From the NCBI GenBank assembly GCA_016285615.1, contig JAEERB010000140.1:1-6119 (forward strand): a stretch of DNA of 6,119 nt. The letters run 5' to 3'. Below the pieces are notes generated by a model. It did no database searches. It was not told where the DNA came from and saw only the letters and a program-made list of their open reading frames with translations. Below are positions 1-6,119 of this stretch, piece after piece (position 1 is the first letter of the stretch; the number at the start of each line of letters is the position of its first letter). The stretch is from Bacteroidales bacterium. GTDB taxonomy: Bacteria; Bacteroidota; Bacteroidia; Bacteroidales; WCHB1-69. The translations under genes and the position numbers were made by a program.

Positions 1-728
1 AGAGAAGCCTGAGCGGGTGAGTTCATCCATAATTCCTCGGGAGTCTTGGGCAGCAGGCCTTGAGCTGCCTTCTCAATGTTTTCCAAGGTCCAAGGACAGA
101 GTTCGTTCTCAAAATCGTAGTAGGGATAGTCACCGTTGTAGGGGTTGTATTCACCATCACCGTCCACATCGTAGAAAGGAGCCAAATAGTAGGATTGGCC
201 TTTCGATTGGTCTCCGTGTGCGGGCCAGTCGCGGATGGCGGCAGGCATGGCGTATTCGGGATTTTCCCAGTTGCTGATGTGCTCACGTACCATTTTCTGG
301 CTCATCGGGAAGTGCTTGTCGTATTGGCTGCAGGTCTCCTGGTCAATGGTGGCACCAATCAAGGTCAGAGGACCAGTCCAGTAGTCATCACCAATCTGGC
401 GGAAACGTACGGCAGCCAATTTCAACTGACGGTTAACGTCCAAACCACCAATCCACAAAGCGGCGCAGAACATGGAGGTTTTACCTGAGTTTTTGGGAAC
501 TTCATATTCGGCAATCTCTTTAAACCACATTGTACCGTTGGTTTCCAGATATGCTCTAACATTATTAACTGTTAATTCATTCGAGTTAGTTGCAGGCAAA
601 CAAGTAGCAGATGCTTTCTGATTGGTCTTGGCACCTTTGTCACCTATCCAGACTTCTGCATACAATGAATTAGTTGCTAAGGCTACTAAAAGAACCGCTA
701 AAACTAATAACTTGCTGATATTTTTCAT
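1..728 (-). CDS. Secreted protein of a probable T9SS-associated Bacteroidota family, N-terminal 242 residues (3' truncated)
   Basis: The frame is open from the ATG at 728-726 to the left edge: 242 codons plus two bases, with no stop. Residues 1-24 form a Sec signal peptide (MKNISK, a leucine/valine-rich core, then a NSLYA-type cleavage end). The mature part has NNVRAYLETNGTMW (55-68), YEVPKNSG (75-82), ALWIGGLD (90-97) and DYWTGPL (115-121), then a DVDGDGEYNPYNGDYP segment (187-202) that looks like an acidic calcium-binding loop. From memory, this combination occurs in long secreted Bacteroidota proteins that end in a type IX secretion sorting domain. That C-terminus lies outside the window, so the secretion route is inferred. 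The gene starts 39 bases after the receptor stop, so the two are probably cotranscribed. The molecular role is unknown; a surface partner of the receptor is a guess from position. Confidence 0.85.
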   Translation of the reverse strand, partial: MKNISKLLVLAVLLVALATNSLYAEVWIGDKGAKTNQKASATCLPATNSNELTVNNVRAYLETNGTMWFKEIAEYEVPKNSGKTSMFCAALWIGGLDVNRQLKLAAVRFRQIGDDYWTGPLTLIGATIDQETCSQYDKHFPMSQKMVREHISNWENPEYAMPAAIRDWPAHGDQSKGQSYYLAPFYDVDGDGEYNPYNGDYPYYDFENELCPWTLENIEKAAQGLLPKTPEELWMNSPAQAS

Positions 729-767
729 TTTATAATGTGTTTTATTTATTGCTTGACGATGTTACTA

Positions 768-3700
768 TTAAAAATTGAACTGGATACCTAAACGGGCTCT
801 GATAGGAGCACTATAGTTATACGGGGTCTGCATTCTAATCATGTATTGGTCAATGTAGGCACCTACGTCAACCTGTGAGTTGATTTGCTGTTGGTATTCG
901 GTTGCAGCCAGGTAACCATCATCATCCGGGTTGCCGGTGTATTCGTAAACTGAAATGATGTTCTTGAAGTTGAATAAGTTCAAAATGTCGAGATAAACTG
1001 TCACGAAACCAGGCTTCTTGCCTTTCTTGTTGCCTTCGGCATCGGTTTTGTTCTTGTTCATATCAAATGTGAAACTCTTGTCAAGACGTAAGTCGCATTG
1101 GAAAATCCAAGGTCTGTTCGAACCGTTGATAGAACCCTTCAACTGGGAAACTGTACCAGAAGCATAGTTGGATGAAGGTGTGCTTGAACGGCTGTAAGGC
1201 ATACCGGAAGCGGCCGAGAACTGGATGTTAACACCAGCGTCTTGCAGCCATCTAACTTCGGTAACGGTTGAGCTGCCTTTCTTTTGTCTCTTGGAGATAG
1301 GTCCGTTGTAATCGCTGCCCGAACCGAAGTGGTAGTCGATGTTGGCGGTCAAACGGTGTCTTTGGTCGAATGAGAGGTTGTTCAGAGTTCTCAAGTTAGG
1401 TTGACCTGATGAGATGATGGCCAAACCTGAAGTCTCTGATGAACCGGTACCTTTAGCAAACTGTAAGGTGTAGCTTGCACGGAAGGTCAGGTTCTTGGTT
1501 TGTCTCAAGTTGTAGGATACGGAGAAACCTTGTACCGTACCAAAGTCGATATTGGCGAATGAATAGTAGGTGTTAGGATAAGCTCCGGTGTATCTGTAGG
1601 ATTGGATTTGGTCACGTTTTTCTGAATAGTAGGCCTGCAAGCTGATAGCTGATCTTTCACCGATTTTCTGACGGAAACCGATTTCATAGTCGATACTCTT
1701 TTCAGGCAACATGTTCGGGTTGGTAACCACGTTGCTGGCTGAAGAACCGAATTTTTCGATGAACAGATAGCTGATAGGTGATAATTGCAGGTTGCCAGGT
1801 CTCTTGGTGATGATGTTGTAGTGAGCGTAGAACAACGATTTGTCACTTACAGGGAAGGAGAAAGAGATACGAGGCATGAATGACCATTGCGGTTTGTAAT
1901 CTTTGAAAGCACCGTAATGTACTTTTGAAATGGCACCTTCTTCAAGGGCTTCTTTCAAGATAGGACCACCGTTGGCACCGAGAAGGTCTTCACCATTGAG
2001 AACCTCCTGGCCCTTAGCATCATACCAAGTGTTACCGTTACGATAACCGATGATGGTTGAGTTGTCGGGATCCAAAGTTTTGTCTTTCTGGCTTACATAT
2101 ACTACCCAATCGTCGGTGGCGTTGGCGGGAATTACGCTATTGCCTTGATTGTCAACGAACAGGTTTCTAACCTCGCCGGCAGTGTAAGCAGGACGGAACA
2201 AGTAGGGGTCTGCAAGTACGGATTGGTTAGCATCGAAACGGTCGATACGCAAACCAACGTTGAACAACAAGCTCTGGATAGAGAACTTATCTTGTACGTA
2301 CAAAGCCATGTAAACAGGTTGGTAAGCACCGATGTTGTAGGTCTTGTTACCATTCTTGTCTGTAGCTGTGAAGAAGTCCTTGATAGAGGTTTTTCTGTTG
2401 TTTCTCTTGGTTCCGGTGTAGTCATAGCCGTAGTAGCTTACCAGAGGACCGCTGATACCTACCAGCAACTCTTCGGCTGAGAACATGCCTATGTCGAACT
2501 GGTTGGGATCCATATTGTCGATGTCAATCCAATCCAAACCATCAGGATCTAAGCCCAAAGAGGTACGAACGCTTCTGTCGAAAGTGGTTTGGCCACCGGC
2601 ATTCAAGCGGTTGTACATGATGGTGTCTTGTCCTACGAAAATGGGGTGTTCAAGGTCAAGGTCGCTGATGTGTTTGTTGGCGCTTTGTCTCATCAAAGTC
2701 CATAAGGTGTAGGGAGATACGCTCCAACCACGAGCACTTACGCGGTCAAATTCGTAACCCAGCTTGATTTCGTGGTTAGCTAAGTTCATCGACAGGTTAG
2801 CTTTTGCGCCGATAGATGTTTGTTCGCCTTTGCTGTAGCCAGTGGTAGGCATACCGGGGATAGTGAACAAGCCGTAAGATGAACTCGGAGCATCACCGTT
2901 CAACAGGGCGCCCATGGATTGATACAATGTATTATTGTAAGGATAGGAAGAAAGACCTGCAGCGGCCAAATCTTCTTTGAACAAATCGTTGATATCCTCT
3001 GGTGAGTAGTTGTTAACGAAGTTCAAGGTGTACCAAGCCAAATCGGGGTTGGAGCTGCTTGAAGCGTCAAATACAACCAGTGAGTCGTAGATGTTGTTCA
3101 TAATGTACATATTATAATATCTGATGCCGTCCACTTCGAGAGAACCTTCGGCAAAACTGTTGGCCTTGTAGGTTTTGAATTTACCAATGTGGCCGTAGTT
3201 GAACAGGTTGTCACGGTGGTGTGAATCGTAAGAATTAGATTTATAATATGTATAGTTAACATTGATATTGTACATGATGTTCTTCAGGATGGCATTGGCA
3301 GCCGTATCGGTGAAGACTCTGTGGTTCAAACGACCGTAAACACGTACAGTTGAGGATTTTCCTTCAGAGAAGTTGTTGTTGTTGAACAAGGCGTTGGCAA
3401 TGCCCCAGCCTTTGCTCTTAGAATATTGGTAAGAACCGTTGATAGAAATCGTAATGTTCTTGTATTTACCTGTAACAAAGTCAATTTTGCCTTGTGCAAA
3501 ATAACCCCAGCTGTCAGCATTTCTTCTGACGCGCTGTCTGTACATATCTTCTTTAGTAATATAGTCAACATTCTTGTTGAAACCAGGAAGAATGGAACCA
3601 CCGTCAACATAACGGTTGGGGTTCTTAATCAAATAGTCGATGATTTCATCGGTAGCTCTCCATGTACCACCACGAGCGGGGCTGCCGTCTTTGGTGTAAT

Positions 3701-4526
3701 TGGCTTCTGCAGAGATAGAAAAACCGATACGAGCCGGATCGTCTCTCTTCTTGCCTTTCAAGATAGGACCGGTAACGTAGGCGGCTGCCAGGAAGTTGTT
3801 GTAGCCGTCTAAGGAGCCCATCACTTCAAAAGATCCGTGGAAGTCTTTGGAAACACCCTTGGTCGTGATAACGGTGAAGCTGGTACCATCACCATATTCA
3901 GCGGGGATACCACCTTGGATCAACTCCAGCTCTTCAACTGAAGACATTGATATTGAGGAACCACCGCGGACTCTCACACCGTCGATGATGGTCTGCTGAC
4001 CATCGGAACGGTTACCACGCACACTGGTTACAGCACCATCCACACTGGCTACACCTTCCATATTGGAAAGGGCTCTGGTAATGGAACGACCAGGCTGCTT
4101 GCGCACGTCGGCACCACTCAGTTTGGCTGAAGAAGTCGTGTTATCTGCTTCAAATACAGGTCTTTCCCATCTAATTTCTACTACGTCCAAGTCCTGTGAG
4201 CAGTTGATCTTGAAGTTAAGGAAGGTTACTTTGTCAGCACTTACACCTACACCTTTTTGGGTCTGTTTTTTCTTGCAGACCGTCAAAGTTGCATCAACTT
4301 CAACATCATACGTACCGGCTTCAATACCGAAAATTTGGTACTCTCCTTTGTCATTTGTCATGGCGTAGTTGACCACTTTGTCCTCTTTCTTCAAAAAGAC
4401 ATTGGCGAATTCCAAAATTCCGCCGGTATGGTCTTTTACCACACCCTTAATAGTTCCTGTTTGTGAATATACAACACCACCGAAGAGTATTGCAAATCCA
4501 AGTACCAAGAGTAACTTTTTACACAT
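768..4526 (-). CDS. TonB-dependent outer-membrane receptor with N-terminal carboxypeptidase-regulatory-like domain, not clearly SusC type
   Basis: This 1252-residue protein should take up a ligand across the outer membrane using TonB/ExbBD energy; the substrate cannot be read from sequence. Residues 1-21 are a Sec signal peptide (MCKKLLLVLG to VVYS). Residues 23-80 are a CarboxypepD_reg-like beta-sandwich (GTIKGVVKD, ANVFLKK, NDKGEYQIFGIEAGTYDVEV). DLDVVEI near 112-118 is a plausible TonB box. The plug spans about 135-235, with SVRGNRSDGQQTIIDGVRVRG (168-188) and GGIPAEYGDG (205-214). The rest is a long beta-barrel with aromatic/polar alternation, a DILNLFNFKN strand, GNPDDDGYL, and a final strand ending in phenylalanine (IQFNF), as outer-membrane barrels usually do. 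The plug lacks the usual SusC wording and no SusD gene follows. Only four cysteines are seen, two of them in the periplasmic N-terminal region. The ATG at 4526 leads directly into the signal peptide. Three in-frame stops in a row end the gene. Confidence 0.95.
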   Translation of the reverse strand: MCKKLLLVLGFAILFGGVVYSQTGTIKGVVKDHTGGILEFANVFLKKEDKVVNYAMTNDKGEYQIFGIEAGTYDVEVDATLTVCKKKQTQKGVGVSADKVTFLNFKINCSQDLDVVEIRWERPVFEADNTTSSAKLSGADVRKQPGRSITRALSNMEGVASVDGAVTSVRGNRSDGQQTIIDGVRVRGGSSISMSSVEELELIQGGIPAEYGDGTSFTVITTKGVSKDFHGSFEVMGSLDGYNNFLAAAYVTGPILKGKKRDDPARIGFSISAEANYTKDGSPARGGTWRATDEIIDYLIKNPNRYVDGGSILPGFNKNVDYITKEDMYRQRVRRNADSWGYFAQGKIDFVTGKYKNITISINGSYQYSKSKGWGIANALFNNNNFSEGKSSTVRVYGRLNHRVFTDTAANAILKNIMYNINVNYTYYKSNSYDSHHRDNLFNYGHIGKFKTYKANSFAEGSLEVDGIRYYNMYIMNNIYDSLVVFDASSSSNPDLAWYTLNFVNNYSPEDINDLFKEDLAAAGLSSYPYNNTLYQSMGALLNGDAPSSSYGLFTIPGMPTTGYSKGEQTSIGAKANLSMNLANHEIKLGYEFDRVSARGWSVSPYTLWTLMRQSANKHISDLDLEHPIFVGQDTIMYNRLNAGGQTTFDRSVRTSLGLDPDGLDWIDIDNMDPNQFDIGMFSAEELLVGISGPLVSYYGYDYTGTKRNNRKTSIKDFFTATDKNGNKTYNIGAYQPVYMALYVQDKFSIQSLLFNVGLRIDRFDANQSVLADPYLFRPAYTAGEVRNLFVDNQGNSVIPANATDDWVVYVSQKDKTLDPDNSTIIGYRNGNTWYDAKGQEVLNGEDLLGANGGPILKEALEEGAISKVHYGAFKDYKPQWSFMPRISFSFPVSDKSLFYAHYNIITKRPGNLQLSPISYLFIEKFGSSASNVVTNPNMLPEKSIDYEIGFRQKIGERSAISLQAYYSEKRDQIQSYRYTGAYPNTYYSFANIDFGTVQGFSVSYNLRQTKNLTFRASYTLQFAKGTGSSETSGLAIISSGQPNLRTLNNLSFDQRHRLTANIDYHFGSGSDYNGPISKRQKKGSSTVTEVRWLQDAGVNIQFSAASGMPYSRSSTPSSNYASGTVSQLKGSINGSNRPWIFQCDLRLDKSFTFDMNKNKTDAEGNKKGKKPGFVTVYLDILNLFNFKNIISVYEYTGNPDDDGYLAATEYQQQINSQVDVGAYIDQYMIRMQTPYNYSAPIRARLGIQFNF

Positions 4527-4576
4527 ATCTTTTGATTTTATTTAAACAATATTTTTCGTCAATTTTTTAGGCGGTA

Positions 4577-4608
4577 AAAATATAAAAAATACCAATGCAC
4601 CCAACAAA
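4577..4608 (-). promoter_or_regulatory. Candidate Bacteroidota-type promoter for the receptor operon
   Basis: On the minus strand, TTTG at 4608-4605 is followed after 20 bases by TATATTTT at 4584-4577. The second element matches seven of eight positions of the TAnnTTTG -7 consensus, and the spacing fits the known -33/-7 arrangement. This would start transcription some 40-50 bases before the receptor ATG. The stretch is very A/T-rich, so chance matches are easy. The receptor might also be read through from the 144-residue gene upstream. Confidence 0.4.
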
Positions 4609-4643
4609 AAAATTGAGTTGCATCGTAAAATATAGGTAATTTA

Positions 4644-5078
4644 CTAATTATAAGGTCTTTTTAATATTTCAGAATAGAGGATGGCTTTGTCTATTTCTTC
4701 TTTTAACGGCAAGGATTTGGACTCGATTTCCTCTTCTATGTCAGCCGCTTGAACGGAGGTCGATGCCGTCGAAGGGGTGGATCCGGCCACCTCTGTTTCA
4801 ATCGGTGCCGATGAGTCCTCGTAGGTGAAGTATTCGTCAGATTTTGGCACATTTTCACGGGGGGGAGGCGCAGAGGAATAGGTCTTTGGTCTTCGGACTG
4901 TTTCAAATATAGGCTCCGCCTCCTCCTGTTGTTGTTGGGGAGCCTCAAAAATGTCGGGACGCTGCATCCTTCTGCGTCGCTGCGCTTCAGCCTCTTCCTT
5001 CTTTTTGTATTTTCTTATCGTGAAGAAAACGTAGGCGCCAATCGCGATTATAATTGATATAATTTCAGAGCCATCCAT
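4644..5078 (-). CDS. Small single-pass membrane protein with conserved-looking C-terminal motif, function unknown
   Basis: This 144-residue protein has one N-terminal hydrophobic segment (about residues 5-21, EIISIIIAIGAYVFFTI) followed at once by a very basic stretch (RKYKKK, then QRRRR). By the positive-inside rule the long C-terminal part should be cytoplasmic. The middle is low-complexity and probably disordered: PQQQQEEAE, a PPP run, and Ser/Thr/Ala-rich and acidic stretches. Two islands look constrained: DEYFTYED (81-88) and the terminal EIDKAILYSEILKRPY (128-143). From memory, short membrane proteins ending in a similar AxxYSEIL-R-P/K motif are common in Bacteroidales and have no assigned function. 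It is preceded by a perfect TAnnTTTG element and lies 117 bases upstream of the receptor on the same strand. The alternating charge and the conserved end make it a credible gene rather than a chance frame. Confidence 0.85.
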   Translation of the reverse strand: MDGSEIISIIIAIGAYVFFTIRKYKKKEEAEAQRRRRMQRPDIFEAPQQQQEEAEPIFETVRRPKTYSSAPPPRENVPKSDEYFTYEDSSAPIETEVAGSTPSTASTSVQAADIEEEIESKSLPLKEEIDKAILYSEILKRPYN

Positions 5079-5138
5079 GTTTTTTATGCGTTATGTTTTT
5101 ATTGGTTGAAGTTGGGTGTATGGTGAAAATTATCATTG

Positions 5139-5170
5139 CAAAAATAGTAAAATTTTTAGTGAGAAGTGAA
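5139..5170 (-). promoter_or_regulatory. Candidate promoter for the 144-residue membrane protein
   Basis: TATTTTTG at 5146-5139 on the minus strand is a perfect match to the Bacteroidota -7 consensus TAnnTTTG. It would give a 5' leader of roughly 50-55 bases before the ATG at 5078. The -33 side is weak: TTCA at 5170-5167, 20 bases away, inside the AGTGA-type repeats. The element is the mirror image of the one in front of typA. Confidence 0.5.
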
Positions 5171-5234
5171 TAGTGAACAGTGAAAAAGTGAAGATTGTTT
5201 TTGTTCACTCTGCGCGAATTACTGCTCACTTTTT
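5158..5234. repeat. Nested AGTGA-type direct and inverted repeats in the divergent promoter region
   Basis: The left part (5158-5193) holds five closely spaced AGTGA units: agtgag, agtgaa, agtgaac, a cagtgaaaa unit, and agtgaag. The right part carries the complementary form. AGTGAGAAGT (5158-5167) pairs with ACTGCTCACT (5221-5230) at nine of ten positions. AGTGAACA (5172-5179) pairs with TGTTCACT (5202-5209) perfectly. AAAAAGTGA (5183-5191) pairs with TCACTTTTT (5226-5234) perfectly. These pairings compete with one another, so several alternative hairpins are possible. The repeats lie between two outward-facing -7 elements. They could be an intergenic repeat element, a regulator site, or structured leader DNA; the sequence does not decide. 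Confidence 0.7.
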
Positions 5235-5259
5235 TACGCCTACTAATTAACTTTTTTCC

Positions 5260-5267
5260 TATTTTTG
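5260..5267 (+). promoter_or_regulatory. Candidate -7 promoter element for typA
   Basis: TATTTTTG here matches TAnnTTTG at every fixed position and lies 34 bases before the typA ATG, which predicts a leader of about 25-30 bases. No good -33 TTTG or TTG is seen at the normal distance; the upstream stretch is T-rich (TTTTTAC near 5231-5237). The purine-rich AAGAAAAGA at 5285-5293 may help ribosome loading. Confidence 0.5.
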
Positions 5268-5301
5268 CAAATTCGTTTTTTCTTAAGAAAAGATTTGTAA
5301 A

Positions 5302-6119
5302 ATGCAGAATATTAGAAATATAGCAATCATCGCCCACGTTGACCACGGCAAGACGACCTTGGTGGATAGAATTTTGTACCAGGCTAATCTTTTTAGGGCA
5401 AACCAACAAGTGCAAGAATTGTTGCTCGACAACAACGATTTGGAACGTGAGCGTGGCATCACCATCCTTTCAAAGAATGTGTCGGTTCGCTATAAAGGAT
5501 ATAAAATCAATGTGATAGACACTCCCGGCCACAGCGATTTCGGTGGCGAGGTGGAGCGTGTGCTTAACATGGCCGACGGCGTGCTGCTGATTGTGGACGC
5601 CTTTGAGGGACCTATGCCGCAAACCCGCTTCGTGACTCAAAAGGCTATCGAGTTGGGTCTGAAGCCTATTGTGGTGATCAACAAGGTGGATAAACCCAAC
5701 TGCAATCCTGAGTTGGCACAAGAGGCTGTGTTTGATTTGATGTTTAATCTGGGGGCATCTGATGACCAGCTCGATTTTGAAACAGTATATGGTTCCGCTA
5801 AACAGGGCTGGATGGGCCCCGACTGGAAAACACCCACGCAAGATATTAGCTATCTGTTAGATAAGATTATTGAATGCATTCCTGCTCCGAAAGTGGAAGA
5901 GGGTAATTTGCAGATGATGATTTCGTCACTGGATTACTCTTCCTATATAGGTCGTATTGCAGTGGGCCGTCTGAAACGCGGCACCTTGCAGTGGGGACAA
6001 TCTGTGTCGTTGGTAAAACGTGACGGCACCATCGTGCCCTCGAAAGTGAAAGAGCTCTATCTGTTTGAGGGTCTCGGCAAGGAGAAAATGAAAGAGGTGG
6101 TATATCCCGGAGAGAGTTG
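5302..6119 (+). CDS. typA: Translational GTPase TypA/BipA, N-terminal 272 residues (3' truncated)
   Basis: TypA/BipA is an EF-G-like GTPase that binds the ribosome and aids 50S assembly and growth under cold or other stress. The frame is open from ATG 5302 to the right edge: 272 codons plus two bases, compared with about 600 residues for the family. All GTPase motifs are present: G1 AHVDHGKT (11-18), switch I with [11 protein letters not shown] (45-55), G3 DTPGH (73-77), G4 NKVD (127-130) and G5 SAKQG (165-169). FGGEVERV and [13 protein letters not shown] are TypA-type signatures that separate it from EF-G and LepA. Domain II begins near 204 ([25 protein letters not shown]). The ATG lies two residues before [14 protein letters not shown], the expected start for this family. 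It is divergent from the 144-residue gene across a 223-base gap. No motif is missing in the visible part. Confidence 0.97.
   Translation, partial: MQNIRNIAIIAHVDHGKTTLVDRILYQANLFRANQQVQELLLDNNDLERERGITILSKNVSVRYKGYKINVIDTPGHSDFGGEVERVLNMADGVLLIVDAFEGPMPQTRFVTQKAIELGLKPIVVINKVDKPNCNPELAQEAVFDLMFNLGASDDQLDFETVYGSAKQGWMGPDWKTPTQDISYLLDKIIECIPAPKVEEGNLQMMISSLDYSSYIGRIAVGRLKRGTLQWGQSVSLVKRDGTIVPSKVKELYLFEGLGKEKMKEVVYPGES

Noticed and set aside
60..488. 142-codon open frame on the plus strand
   Set aside because: It lies antisense to the secreted-protein gene, whose frame has a signal peptide and family motifs. The plus-strand translation shows no recognisable motif.
2145..3812. Several plus-strand open frames of 75-128 codons within the receptor
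   Set aside because: They are antisense shadows of a continuous, convincing 1252-residue receptor frame and have no motifs of their own.
768..4526. Receptor as a SusC protein or as a FecA-type signalling transducer
   Set aside because: No SusD follows and the plug lacks the usual SusC wording. The N-terminus is a carboxypeptidase-regulatory-like domain, with no STN domain or adjacent sigma/anti-sigma genes in view.
4602..4620. Terminator after the 144-residue gene (CAAC...GTTG around an A/T run)
   Set aside because: The stem is only four base pairs, with no G/C-rich core and no properly placed T tract.
4736..4948. 70-codon minus-strand open frame inside the 144-residue gene
   Set aside because: It is an overlapping frame with Arg/Pro-rich translation typical of an off-frame reading. 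It is considered only as the product of a possible slip at the C tract.
5158..5193. AGTGA repeats as a CRISPR array
   Set aside because: The units are about 6-9 bases with almost no spacer, far from CRISPR repeat and spacer sizes, and no cas genes are present.
5065..5841. Minus-strand open frames of 60-123 codons opposite typA
   Set aside because: They are antisense to the invariant GTPase motifs of TypA. The frame at 5065-5415 also crosses the repeat-rich intergenic region and both candidate promoters.

Overview
The window looks like chromosomal DNA from a member of the Bacteroidota, most likely Bacteroidales-like. Three things support this: a large TonB-dependent receptor with an N-terminal carboxypeptidase-regulatory-like domain, A/T-rich leaders without clear Shine-Dalgarno sequences, and matches to the Bacteroidota -7 promoter element TAnnTTTG. 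I name no genus.

Layout. Positions 1-4526 hold two genes on the minus strand. The first in transcription order is a complete 1252-residue TonB-dependent outer-membrane receptor (768-4526). It is followed after 39 bases by the first 242 residues of a secreted protein (1-728) that runs off the left edge. That protein has the N-terminal features of a Bacteroidota family I associate with type IX secretion. The two genes form a probable operon, and no SusD-type lipoprotein is visible. Upstream on the same strand, 117 bases away, is a small protein of 144 residues with one membrane segment and a conserved-looking C-terminus (4644-5078). A 223-base divergent intergenic region (5079-5301) follows, with a good -7 element facing each way and a nest of inverted and direct AGTGA-type repeats between them. 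The right end (5302-6119, plus strand) is the N-terminal 272 residues of the translational GTPase TypA/BipA, cut by the window edge.

How the genes may work together. The receptor and the secreted protein probably act together at the cell surface: a TonB-driven transporter with a secreted or surface partner, substrate unknown. TypA is a housekeeping ribosome-associated GTPase and the 144-residue protein is uncharacterised. Nothing links these two to the surface pair beyond position. I see no RNA genes, insertion sequences, CRISPR arrays or phage genes. The best candidates for something undescribed are the receptor/secreted-protein pair and the symmetrical divergent promoter region.
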